This document shows positions 1-7,669 of a stretch of DNA of 64,000 nucleotides, piece by piece (the stretch's first letter is position 1; every line of letters starts with the position of its first letter). The notes below the pieces were generated by a model. It saw only the letters and a program-made list of their open reading frames with translations. It did no database searches and was not told the DNA's origin. The stretch spans positions 1 to 64,000 of the forward strand of contig NZ_AEDD01000011.1 in the NCBI RefSeq assembly GCF_000179615.1, written 5' to 3'. The DNA is from Paenibacillus curdlanolyticus YK9. Lineage in GTDB: Bacteria > Bacillota > Bacilli > Paenibacillales > Paenibacillaceae. Both the position numbers and the translations under genes were made by a program.

Positions 1-1
1 C

Positions 2-358
2 GGGCCCGCCCAGCCGCCGAAGGCGGCCTCGCGCGGCGGCGCTGCAGCCGCGCCCGCGCCGCGCCGCGAAGCGGCGCCAGCGCCTGCGGGGGCGAAGCCC
101 GCAGGCGAAGCACCCGCTGCGCCTAAGCGCGCGCAGCGGGTGTATGTGAAGATCGCGGCCGGGCGAGAAAATCCGGCCGCGCTCGAGCGGCTCAAGCAGC
201 TGCTTGTCGCTCATCCCGGGCCGCTCTCGACCGTGCTGTTCTATGAGCGCGACCAGAAAATGCTTGCGCTCAGCGAGCAATATAACGTCAAACCATCGCC
301 TGAGCTGTTCGGCGCCATCGAGGCGCTGCTTGGGAAAGGCGCGATCGCGGTCAAATAA
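2..358 (+). CDS. dnaE: DNA polymerase III alpha subunit (DnaE), C-terminal fragment
   Basis: Only the last 118 codons lie in the window; the reading frame is open from the left edge. The first 45 or so residues form an Ala/Pro/Arg/Gly-rich low-complexity linker, followed by a compact segment beginning RVYVKI and ending KGAIAVK that resembles the C-terminal OB-type tail of DnaE replicative polymerases. In Bacillales dnaE lies directly upstream of the accDA genes, as here, so position supports the call. The GC-rich linker looks like a lineage-specific insertion. Family assignment from this short tail plus synteny is likely but not certain; the catalytic PHP and polymerase domains are outside the window. 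Confidence 0.7.
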   Translation, partial: GPAQPPKAASRGGAAAAPAPRREAAPAPAGAKPAGEAPAAPKRAQRVYVKIAAGRENPAALERLKQLLVAHPGPLSTVLFYERDQKMLALSEQYNVKPSPELFGAIEALLGKGAIAVK

Positions 359-376
359 TGACCGCGATCTTTTTTT
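343..376 (+). terminator. Rho-independent terminator after dnaE
   Basis: Perfect 11-bp inverted repeat (GATCGCGGTCA / TGACCGCGATC) with a 5-nt loop, followed by seven T residues. The left arm overlaps the last codons of the dnaE frame. Confidence 0.9.
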
Positions 377-563
377 AGTCCTTTTTGTCCAGTTTCCGCC
401 GCGAGTCCGCCGTTGTCGCCTGTCGCCCGTCCTATTTTTTATGCACAATTGCCCGGATGCCTGCATACATTAGGAGACATTGGACGGTTCCTGCCAAGGG
501 ACTTGCCTATGATGCGACCTGACGGCAGCGTTGCGCTGCTGCCCGGCTACGGAGGGATGACTA

Positions 564-1058
564 TTGGCGAGCGGGATTGAAGCTTGGCTGCAAAAGCGTG
601 GCGTATCTGTCGCGGATGTCGCAGAAATCGTCTATACGCTGCAGCGGCCGTATAATCCGGATTTGACCATGGAGCAATGCGAGGAGAGCGTACGCGCTGT
701 TTTGGTCAAACGAGAGGTGCAGTACGTGCTCTATACGGGCATTGCCCTTGACGAGCTTGCGGAGCGCCGGCTGCTGCCGGAGCCGCTTCAAGCGATCATG
801 GAAAACGACGAGTCGCTTTATGGCGTAGACGAGACGCTTGCCCTTGGCATTACGAACGTTTACGGCATGATTGGGTTGACGAGCTTCGGTTACCTTGATA
901 AAGTGAAGCCGGGCATTATTCGGCAGCTGAATTTGAAAGGCGAACGCATACACGTGTTTCTGGATGATCTCGTTGCAGGCTTAGCGGCCGCTGCGTCCGC
1001 GCGAATCGCGCATCAGGACCCGAAGGCTGCGCGCTACGATTTGCCGGAAACGGACTAG
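564..1058 (+). CDS. Phosphatidylglycerophosphatase A family protein (paralogue 1)
   Basis: A 164-residue protein of the PgpA/YutG family, which dephosphorylates phosphatidylglycerophosphate to phosphatidylglycerol in some bacteria. Conserved stretches include LVKREVQ, ENDESLYGVDE, NVYGMIG, FGYLDK and HVFLDDL near the C-terminus, with acidic residues typical of the family. The start is a TTG at 564, seven bases after GGAGGG; an in-frame stop at 558 excludes a longer form. A clear paralogue lies at 37622-38146 on the minus strand (both contain KREVQ, NDE-LYG, NVYG-IG, FGY-DK, FLDD). Whether either acts on phosphatidylglycerophosphate is inferred from the family name; Bacillus YutG-type proteins are short and soluble like this one. 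Confidence 0.8.
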   Translation: MASGIEAWLQKRGVSVADVAEIVYTLQRPYNPDLTMEQCEESVRAVLVKREVQYVLYTGIALDELAERRLLPEPLQAIMENDESLYGVDETLALGITNVYGMIGLTSFGYLDKVKPGIIRQLNLKGERIHVFLDDLVAGLAAAASARIAHQDPKAARYDLPETD

Positions 1059-1094
1059 AGAGCTGCCCCCGAAGACACGGTGGACACGGCTTTG

Positions 1095-1124
1095 TTGCGG
1101 CCCGAAGAGTAGTTATGCTATCAT
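1095..1124 (+). promoter_or_regulatory. Candidate sigma-A promoter for the small gene and accDA
   Basis: TTGCGG at 1095-1100, 18-bp spacer, TATCAT at 1119-1124, about 50 bases upstream of the small ORF at 1173. The hexamers match four and five of six consensus positions. Read by eye only. Confidence 0.4.
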
Positions 1125-1172
1125 TAATTCAATATAGGGCCTGGATACCGATGTTTTTAGGGGGTACCTTTC

Positions 1173-1361
1173 ATGTGGACGGTTATCTATATCGCGCCTA
1201 CGACGAAGATTGCAGAGAATATTAGAACCCGATTGACCGAAGAGGGATTTCTCGTGCAGCTGCGTCCTATTAACCTTTCGAAACAGCAATACGAAATTCT
1301 AGTCCCGTCCGGGGAGCTGGAGGAAGTTCAGGAAGTGCTGAACTCGATCCTTCATCCGTGA
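1173..1361 (+). CDS. Small conserved-looking protein of unknown function
   Basis: A 62-residue ORF starting at ATG 1173 behind GGGGG with an 8-base spacer. The sequence begins MWTVIYIAP and alternates beta-like and helical segments (IYIAPTT, AENIRTRLTEEGF, YEILVPSGELEEVQEVL), compatible with a small ferredoxin-like or ACT-like fold such as the DUF2007 type; that fold call is inference. It ends 40 bases before accD and is probably co-transcribed with it. I do not recognise a named gene. Confidence 0.7.
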   Translation: MWTVIYIAPTTKIAENIRTRLTEEGFLVQLRPINLSKQQYEILVPSGELEEVQEVLNSILHP

Positions 1362-1400
1362 TAGTGGGACCTAATAACTGCGCCGTGAGAGGTGTCAAAC

Positions 1401-2285
1401 GTGTTTAAGGACTTATTTCATAAGAAGAAATATGCGACGGTTCCTTCCGTGCCGGCTCCTGTTCAAGAGCGGCCGAAGAAGGACATTCCAGAAGGCTTGA
1501 TGAACAAATGCCCAAAATGCGGCAACATTGCCTTCAGTAAAGAGCTGGAGAAGAACCTCAAAGTATGTCCGTCATGCGGGCATCACTTCCGATTGTCCGC
1601 CATGGAGCGTATTGGAATGACGCTTGATGACGGACGTTTGCTTGAATTCGACGCGCTGATGGAGTCAGTCGATCCGCTCGGCTTCCCGGGTTATGAGGCG
1701 AAGCTGAAGGGGCAGAAGGATAAATCAGGCTTAAACGATGCTGTCGTGACGGGAGAGGGCACCATTGGTGGCGTCCCTGTAATTATAGCCGTGATGAGCT
1801 TTGAATTCTTCACAGGCAGTATGGGATCGGTAGTCGGAGAGAAAATTACGAGAGCGATTGAGCAAGCGGATCAGAAGAACCTCCCGCTCATCATCTTCTC
1901 GACATCCGGCGGCGCCCGCATGCAAGAAAGTATACTTAGCCTTATGCAGATGGCGAAGACAAGCGCAGCGCTTGCCAAGTTCCAAGGCAACGGCGGCCTC
2001 TTCATCTCTGTATTTACAGATCCGACGACCGGGGGCGTATCGGCGAGCTTCGCAAGCCTTGGCGACATTAATTTGGCCGAGCCTGGCGCACTGATCGGCT
2101 TTGCCGGACGGATCGTTATTGAACAGACGATTCGCCAGAAGCTGCCTGATAACTTCCAGACGGCGGAATTCAACCTGCAGCATGGACAGCTGGATAAAGT
2201 CGTTCATCGGAAAGACTTGAAATCGATGCTGACGAAGCTGCTGGAACTTCATACCGTAAGGGAGGAATGGTCCGATGGCGAATGA
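1401..2285 (+). CDS. accD: Acetyl-CoA carboxylase carboxyltransferase subunit beta
   Basis: AccD forms, with AccA, the carboxyltransferase half of acetyl-CoA carboxylase, moving the carboxyl group from carboxybiotin to acetyl-CoA to make malonyl-CoA for fatty acid synthesis. The N-terminus carries the four-cysteine zinc ribbon (CPKC ... CPSC), followed by the crotonase-like carboxyltransferase fold ([20 protein letters not shown]). I chose GTG at 1401 ([15 protein letters not shown], 294 aa) because it has an AGAGGTG site six bases upstream and matches the usual family N-terminus; an upstream GTG at 1392 has no room for a ribosome site. It overlaps accA by 11 bases, which implies translational coupling. 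Confidence 0.95.
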   Translation: MFKDLFHKKKYATVPSVPAPVQERPKKDIPEGLMNKCPKCGNIAFSKELEKNLKVCPSCGHHFRLSAMERIGMTLDDGRLLEFDALMESVDPLGFPGYEAKLKGQKDKSGLNDAVVTGEGTIGGVPVIIAVMSFEFFTGSMGSVVGEKITRAIEQADQKNLPLIIFSTSGGARMQESILSLMQMAKTSAALAKFQGNGGLFISVFTDPTTGGVSASFASLGDINLAEPGALIGFAGRIVIEQTIRQKLPDNFQTAEFNLQHGQLDKVVHRKDLKSMLTKLLELHTVREEWSDGE

Positions 2286-3345
2286 GCTTCCATTTGAGAA
2301 ACCGCTTGTCGATCTGCGCAAGAAGGTCGACGAACTGAAGCGATTCGGTCAAGAAAAGGGAATCGATTTCTCCGAAGAGATTACGAGGCTTGAACTCCGC
2401 TGCAAGCAGCTTGAAGACGAATTGTACAGCGAGCTGTCGCCAGCACAGAAGATGCACTTGGCCCGGCATCATCAGCGCCCGACCTCGCTTGATTACATTC
2501 AGTCGATTTTCGCTGACTTCGTAGAGTTGCACGGCGATCGTTTGTTTGCGGATGATTTGGCGATTGTAGGCGGCATTGCCCGGTTGAATGGCGTGCCGGT
2601 AACGGTCGTGGGCCATCAACGCGGCAAGGATACACGCGATAATATCGCTCGCTTCTTCGGCAGTCCACATCCAGAAGGCTTCCGTAAGGCACTTCGGTTC
2701 ATGCAGCAGGCGGACAAGTTCAAACGTCCAATCATCACGTTTATCGATACCAAAGGCGCCTACCCGGGTAATACGGCGGAAGAACGTGGACAGTCGGAGG
2801 CAATCGCCCGAAACTTGCGGGAGATGGCCACTTTTGGCGTTCCGATCATCTGTGTCGTTATCGGCGAGGGCGGCAGCGGCGGTGCGCTTGCGCTTGGCGT
2901 AGGCAATCGCGTGCTGATGCTGGAGAATGCCATCTACTCGGCCATTTCGCCGAATGGCGCTGCATCTATTCTATGGAAGGATGCTTCCAAGGCGGATCAA
3001 GCGGCTGAAGCGATGAAAATTACGGCGAAGGATCTGAAGCAATTCGAGATCATCGAAGAGATCATTCCCGAGCCGCAAGGCGGCGCCCATCGCGACCTGG
3101 AGGCACAGGCAGAGTCGATTAAGGATGCATTATGGCGTCATCTGAAGGAGCTGTCGGCGATGACGCCGGAGCAGCTGATTGAGGATCGCTACAATAAATT
3201 CCGCAAGATTGGCTACTTCCAAGAACGGCAAGCATCTGAGGCGCATGAGCCGAACGCATCATCGGAAACGGTGGAGCAGAATGGCTTGGTTGCGGATGCT
3301 GAATTGTCGAACGTGAAAAACTTGGCAGAATCTGCTAAAGTATGA
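2275..3345 (+). CDS. accA: Acetyl-CoA carboxylase carboxyltransferase subunit alpha
   Basis: Partner of AccD in the carboxyltransferase complex. Diagnostic segments are [41 protein letters not shown] and [13 protein letters not shown] 2275 follows GGGAGGA within the end of accD. At 356 residues it is longer than the roughly 320-325 of typical AccA proteins; the extra length is a polar C-terminal tail after the usual end (from about residue 322, [14 protein letters not shown] onward). The tail has no recognisable motif and may be disordered. Confidence 0.95.
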   Translation: MANELPFEKPLVDLRKKVDELKRFGQEKGIDFSEEITRLELRCKQLEDELYSELSPAQKMHLARHHQRPTSLDYIQSIFADFVELHGDRLFADDLAIVGGIARLNGVPVTVVGHQRGKDTRDNIARFFGSPHPEGFRKALRFMQQADKFKRPIITFIDTKGAYPGNTAEERGQSEAIARNLREMATFGVPIICVVIGEGGSGGALALGVGNRVLMLENAIYSAISPNGAASILWKDASKADQAAEAMKITAKDLKQFEIIEEIIPEPQGGAHRDLEAQAESIKDALWRHLKELSAMTPEQLIEDRYNKFRKIGYFQERQASEAHEPNASSETVEQNGLVADAELSNVKNLAESAKV

Positions 3346-3454
3346 TTATAATTTGCAAAAATTACACTGTACAAAGCTTCAGCCAATCCTGTAGGTTAGG
3401 TTAGGCTGAAGATTAGACAGGAATGTTTCCTATAACGGAGGAATGAATGTAATC

Positions 3455-5209
3455 ATGCGTAAAACAAAAATCGTATGTACGATTGGACCATCTAGCGAAT
3501 CGCTCGAAAACACGAAGAAGCTTATTGAGGCAGGCATGAACGTTGCACGCCTCAACTTCTCGCATGGTGACTTCGAGGAGCATGGCAACCGCATCAAAAA
3601 CCTGAAGCAAGCGCGCCAGGAGCTCGGCAAAACGGTTGCAATTTTGCTCGATACCAAAGGTCCAGAAATCCGTCTGGGCAAGCTGAAGGAAGAGCCGATC
3701 GAGCTCGAAGCTGGCGAAGCGATCACGCTTACGACGGAAGAGATTCTAGGCGACATTACGCGTATTCCAGTTACGTACAAAAATTTGCCGCAGGATCTCA
3801 CGGTAGGATCGACGGTTCTGATTGACGATGGTCTGATCGGCCTTACGGTTGAAGGTATTGAAGGCACTGAAATTCATTGCCGGATCGTCAACAGCGGCCA
3901 GATCAAGAGCAAGAAGGGCGTAAACGTTCCAGGCGTGAACATTTCGCTGCCAGGCATTACGGAGAAGGATGCTGCTGATATCGTATTCGGCATCGAGCAA
4001 GGCATCGACTTTATCGCAGCTTCGTTCGTACGCAAAGCCAGCGACGTGCTTGAAATTCGTGAGCTGCTTGAGAAGCATAACGGCAGCCATATCCATATCA
4101 TTTCCAAAATCGAGAACCAACAGGGCGTCGACAATCTTGACGAAATTCTTGAAGTGTCCGACGGCTTGATGGTTGCGCGCGGCGACCTCGGCGTTGAAAT
4201 TCCTGCTGAAGAAGTGCCGCTCGTTCAAAAGCAAATGATCGAAAAATGTAATCGCGTAGGCAAGCCGGTTATTACGGCAACCCAAATGCTCGATTCCATG
4301 CAGCGCAACCCGCGTCCGACGCGCGCTGAAGCAAGCGACGTTGCGAACGCGATCTTCGACGGCACGAGCGCGATTATGCTCTCTGGCGAGACGGCTGCCG
4401 GCAAATACCCGGTAGAATCGGTTCAAACGATGTCCCGTATCGCTGAGCGTGCCGAGTCGGCGCTTGAATATCGCGAGCTGTTCATCAAGCAAGCGAATGC
4501 GCAACAGACTTCGGTTACGGAAGCGATCAGCCAAGCGGTTGCAAACTCTGCGCTTGATCTGCAAGCTGGAGCGATCATTACATCGACGGAAAGCGGCTTT
4601 ACGGCTCGCATGGTATCCAAATATCGTCCGAAATCCCCGATTATCGCGGTTACGCCGAATGAATCAGTCATGCGCCGCCTGGCGCTTGTATGGGGCGTTA
4701 TTCCAGCTTACGGCAGCGAAGCAAGCACGACGGACGAAATGTTCGAAACGGCAGTAAGCGGCGCGCTGAGCACGGGTACGGTTGGCTTGGGCGATACGGT
4801 TGTCATTACGGCTGGCGTGCCTGTTGGCCGCTCCGGAACGACGAACCTGATCAAGATTCACCACATTGGCGAGCTTATCGCTAAAGGTCAAGGGATCGGA
4901 ACGCTGTCCGCTAAGGGCAAAGTTGTCGTAGCTCGTTCGGCTGCAGAAGCGAACGCGAAGACGACGGAAGGTTCGATTCTCGTCACGATTGCAACGGATA
5001 AAGATTATATGCCAGCGATTCAGAAAGCAGCGGCTATCGTGACCGAACAGGGCGGTATTACGAGCCATGCGGCGGTAGTCGGCCTGAATGTAGGCATTCC
5101 TGCTATTCTTGGCATTGAGCAAGCAACAGAGCTGCTCAAGGACGGCATGGAAGTAACGCTTTATGCGGAGACGGGCGTTATTTACACCGGACAATCCAAA
5201 GTACTGTAA
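3455..5209 (+). CDS. pyk: Pyruvate kinase with C-terminal PEP-utilizer domain
   Basis: Converts phosphoenolpyruvate and ADP to pyruvate and ATP, the last step of glycolysis. The catalytic barrel shows [53 protein letters not shown] and ATQMLDSM. After the usual C domain there is an extra C-terminal domain with [15 protein letters not shown], the PEP-utilising swivelling domain seen in Bacillus pyruvate kinases, giving 584 aa. ATG 3455 gives the family N-terminus; ATG 3443 abuts GGAGGA and is unlikely. The accA-pyk gap is only about 110 bases, contains an 8-bp hairpin (3377-3411) without a T-run, and has no pfkA, unlike B. subtilis. Confidence 0.96.
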   Translation: MRKTKIVCTIGPSSESLENTKKLIEAGMNVARLNFSHGDFEEHGNRIKNLKQARQELGKTVAILLDTKGPEIRLGKLKEEPIELEAGEAITLTTEEILGDITRIPVTYKNLPQDLTVGSTVLIDDGLIGLTVEGIEGTEIHCRIVNSGQIKSKKGVNVPGVNISLPGITEKDAADIVFGIEQGIDFIAASFVRKASDVLEIRELLEKHNGSHIHIISKIENQQGVDNLDEILEVSDGLMVARGDLGVEIPAEEVPLVQKQMIEKCNRVGKPVITATQMLDSMQRNPRPTRAEASDVANAIFDGTSAIMLSGETAAGKYPVESVQTMSRIAERAESALEYRELFIKQANAQQTSVTEAISQAVANSALDLQAGAIITSTESGFTARMVSKYRPKSPIIAVTPNESVMRRLALVWGVIPAYGSEASTTDEMFETAVSGALSTGTVGLGDTVVITAGVPVGRSGTTNLIKIHHIGELIAKGQGIGTLSAKGKVVVARSAAEANAKTTEGSILVTIATDKDYMPAIQKAAAIVTEQGGITSHAAVVGLNVGIPAILGIEQATELLKDGMEVTLYAETGVIYTGQSKVL

Positions 5210-5235
5210 GGTACGTTAGGCAATAGATCAGCAAG

Positions 5236-5268
5236 AAGAGCGACGGACATTGTGCCCGTCGCTCTTTC
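5236..5268 (+). terminator. Rho-independent terminator after pyk
   Basis: Inverted repeat AGAGCGACGG / CCGTCGCTCT with a 9-nt loop and flanking A and T pairs, followed by a short T-rich tail. Confidence 0.8.
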
Positions 5269-5330
5269 TACCATTTGGGTCGATCTTAGCAATGTCGGCT
5301 TGAGATTAGGCATGATGGCAGGTGATGAAG

Positions 5331-5822
5331 ATGACTACTGAGCAGGAACGCTGGCATGTGTTTCCATTGCGGGTCCGTTACGAGGAAACCGATCAGATGC
5401 GCGTTGTTTTCCATGGCAATTATTTAACGTGGTTCGAGATCGGACGGACGGAGCTTATCCGGTATGCCGGATTTGCTTATAAGGAAATTGAAGCGGCAGG
5501 CTTGCTTCTACCAGTTATTGATATTGATTGCAAGTACGTGAAGCCGGCACGGTACGATGATATCGTCCTTGTATGTACGCGCATCGTTGACTTTACATCG
5601 ATTCGCATCTCATTCGAATCTCAGATTAGACGCGGTTCGGAGCTTGGTTTAACTGCGGGTAGCAGGCTGGAGAGCGCAGATGCGTTGGAATCATTCGAAT
5701 TGTTAGCAGCTGGCGGGACACGGCATATGTGGGTTAATTCAGATTTTAAGCCAACGCGGCTCGAACGGGCTTTCCCGGAATTATACGATAAATTGGCTCA
5801 GGTTGTTGCCCAATCCGATTAG
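5331..5822 (+). CDS. Acyl-CoA thioesterase, 4HBT/YbgC-type hotdog protein
   Basis: A 163-residue hotdog-fold protein. The segment RYEETDQMRVVFHGNYLTWFE carries the conserved Asp of 4-hydroxybenzoyl-CoA-type thioesterases (ETDQM) and the HGNY motif, followed by RTELIR. These enzymes hydrolyse acyl-CoA thioesters. ATG 5331 has AGGTG six bases upstream; the earlier GTG and ATG at 5322 and 5325 do not. About 20 residues in the C-terminal third (GSELGLTAGSRLESADALES) look like an insertion in the sheet. It sits between pyk and fxsA, where B. subtilis has no such gene. Substrate unknown. Confidence 0.85.
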   Translation: MTTEQERWHVFPLRVRYEETDQMRVVFHGNYLTWFEIGRTELIRYAGFAYKEIEAAGLLLPVIDIDCKYVKPARYDDIVLVCTRIVDFTSIRISFESQIRRGSELGLTAGSRLESADALESFELLAAGGTRHMWVNSDFKPTRLERAFPELYDKLAQVVAQSD

Positions 5823-5861
5823 ATACAGCTTGGAATCACTTTAACGATGGAGGTGACAGCC

Positions 5862-6278
5862 TTGCGCAAATGGCTGTTGGCATTGCTTATTATTATTCCG
5901 GCTTTAGAACTGTGGACAATTGTAACGGTAGGCTCGTGGATAGGCGGCGGTACAGTGTTATTGCTGCTGCTGCTTGTGGGATTCGGCGGATTTTATGTTG
6001 CTAAAGCAGAGGGGCGCAAAGCCTGGTTGGAAGTGCAGCGGCTCATGCAGCAAGGCCAGCCGCCGGGTCCAGCCATTTTGGATGGCCTATGCATTCTGGC
6101 GGGAGGACTTCTGCTTATGATCCCGGGGTTTATTTCTGATATTGTTGGCCTGACGCTGCTGTTCCCTTTGACTCGTCCGTTATATCGCCGTGTGATGCTG
6201 CAATTCATCGAGCGTAAAATGCGAGGCGGCGGCGGTGGCAGAGGCGGCGGCACAACGTTTACGATCGGACGCTGGTAG
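5862..6278 (+). CDS. fxsA: FxsA family membrane protein
   Basis: A small cytoplasmic-membrane protein (138 aa) of the FxsA family, named for suppression of F-exclusion of phage T7 in E. coli; its role in Bacillales is not established. Hydrophobic segments start at the N-terminus (RKWLLALLIIIPALELW), follow near residue 28 and recur around residue 80 (AGGLLLMIPGFISDIVG). The C-terminus is a Gly/Arg-rich tail (MRGGGGGRGGG). TTG 5862 is chosen because GGAGGTG lies six bases upstream, whereas the ATG at 5847 overlaps that site. The pyk-fxsA-ytvI order matches the B. subtilis locus. Confidence 0.88.
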   Translation: MRKWLLALLIIIPALELWTIVTVGSWIGGGTVLLLLLLVGFGGFYVAKAEGRKAWLEVQRLMQQGQPPGPAILDGLCILAGGLLLMIPGFISDIVGLTLLFPLTRPLYRRVMLQFIERKMRGGGGGRGGGTTFTIGRW

Positions 6279-6304
6279 TAGGGCCGGGCACTTGCATATG
6301 AAAA

Positions 6305-6338
6305 CAGCAAAAGCCAGGCGTTAGCCCGGCTTTTGCTG
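6305..6338. terminator. Bidirectional terminator between fxsA and ytvI
   Basis: Perfect 11-bp inverted repeat CAGCAAAAGCC / GGCTTTTGCTG with a 12-nt loop, between convergent genes. Each side offers a T-rich stem base, so it can serve both strands; there is no long T-run. Confidence 0.7.
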
Positions 6339-6364
6339 CTGTTGCAAGAGTAAGATAGAAACAT

Positions 6365-7480
6365 CTACTTAGTGCCTCGCATGATGAATTGATACAGATC
6401 GCGGAATACGTTAGCTCTGTGGAAGGCGAATAGAATAACGAGCGATACAGGACCAATGATGAGGCCAAGAACCCCGAACAATTTGAGGCCGACGAACATC
6501 GCGATTAATGTCGGGAGCGGATCTAGACCGACGCTGCTTGCCAGTACCTTAGGCTCGATCATTTGCCGCGCAACGAGGATGACGCCGTATAAAATGGAGA
6601 GTCCAATCCCAAGCGACAAATCGCCGTACAGGAAGGTATAAGCGATCCATGGGACCATGACGGCGCCTACGCCGAGGTACGGCAGCAGATCAACCAAGCC
6701 GATCAACAGCCCGATGGTGATCGCATATTGAACGCCTAGCAGCAGCAAGCCGATAATGACGACGACAGCCGTTATGGAAATCATAATGAACTGGGAGCGC
6801 AGATAGCCGAACAGCGCTTTTTGCAAATCAGTCCATACGGTAGCCATCGATTTGCGTATGCCTTCGGGCAGCCAGCCGCCTAGCGTAGCAGAGTGCTTGT
6901 GCCAGTCCTTCCCGATAAAGAACGAAGAAAGCAGGACGACAACCATGATGGTGAGCACATTTGGCAATGAAATAAGCAGATTGGACAGGCCATTGAAGAA
7001 GTAGGTAACTAGATCAGAACTCGTCTGCGCCAGCAAATTCGCGGTATCCGCGATTTTATTGTTAATGGGCTGCTGATACTTTGGATTTTCGTTATAGAAG
7101 GCGCTTATTTTATTAATGAGATCCTGCATTTCGGGCGTTGCGATGAACTTGTTGAATTCGTCCCGCCACCAATTGATCGTGCCATTGATCGATTGGGACA
7201 GATGAATGATTTCCGCGACGATACGCGTGATGAGCGCAGATACAATCGTAACGGCTGCCGTAACGAATAGGAGCAGGGAGAGCGTGACGGCAAGCCATCT
7301 CGGCAAACGCGCTTTGCTTTGCAGAAACCGGATGAGCGGATTAAGGGCATACGCTAGAATCCATCCAATAAGAAATGGATACACGAGCGGGGTTACATAC
7401 ATAACTGCAAGAACAAACAGCACGAGCATGACAGCTACAAAGATGCCCCTCCATGCCCGCATCGCAATAACTCGGTTCAA
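6365..7480 (-). CDS. ytvI: AI-2E family transporter, YtvI-type sporulation membrane protein
   Basis: A 371-residue polytopic membrane protein of the AI-2E/PerM transporter family: several hydrophobic helices (for example FVAVMLVLFVLAVMYV, LIGLVDLLPYLGVGAVMVPW) and the conserved PEGIRKSMATVW region. B. subtilis YtvI is linked to sporulation and occupies the same place after fxsA. The TTG at 7480 has GGAGGTG six bases upstream; longer ORF starts lack a site. Transported substrate is unknown for this branch. It is convergent with fxsA and divergent from ppk. Confidence 0.85.
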   Translation of the reverse strand: MNRVIAMRAWRGIFVAVMLVLFVLAVMYVTPLVYPFLIGWILAYALNPLIRFLQSKARLPRWLAVTLSLLLFVTAAVTIVSALITRIVAEIIHLSQSINGTINWWRDEFNKFIATPEMQDLINKISAFYNENPKYQQPINNKIADTANLLAQTSSDLVTYFFNGLSNLLISLPNVLTIMVVVLLSSFFIGKDWHKHSATLGGWLPEGIRKSMATVWTDLQKALFGYLRSQFIMISITAVVVIIGLLLLGVQYAITIGLLIGLVDLLPYLGVGAVMVPWIAYTFLYGDLSLGIGLSILYGVILVARQMIEPKVLASSVGLDPLPTLIAMFVGLKLFGVLGLIIGPVSLVILFAFHRANVFRDLYQFIMRGTK

Positions 7481-7560
7481 TAGTCGCACCTCCATCAGCA
7501 TAGAATGTACAAAAAGTTTATCATGAATGAGAAGCATTTACCAAAGCGGCTGTTACTGAT

Positions 7561-7644
7561 TTACACTATTGTTATATGATCGATGGCGGTTTTACATGGT
7601 ATTTACAAATCGTTAACATAAGACGAACACTCGACAGCCATAAT
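7561..7644 (+). promoter_or_regulatory. Candidate PhoP (PHO box) promoter of ppk
   Basis: TTACAT (7592), TTACAA (7603) and TTAACA (7613) are direct repeats at 11- and 10-base steps, with gaps of five and four bases, fitting the TT(A/C/T)A(C/T)A repeats bound by PhoP in B. subtilis. A further pair, TTACAC (7561) and TTATAT (7572), is also 11 bases apart. A -10-like CATAAT lies at 7639-7644 with no -35 hexamer, and the repeats end 20 bases upstream, as in PhoP-activated promoters. Function is inferred from spacing and gene context. Confidence 0.65.
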
Positions 7645-7669
7645 GAGGACAAGAACGGGGGAACGTAAG

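Noticed and set aside
3377-3411. CTTCAGCC / GGCTGAAG hairpin before pyk as terminator
   Set aside because: No T-run follows; it may be a leader structure but not a Rho-independent terminator.
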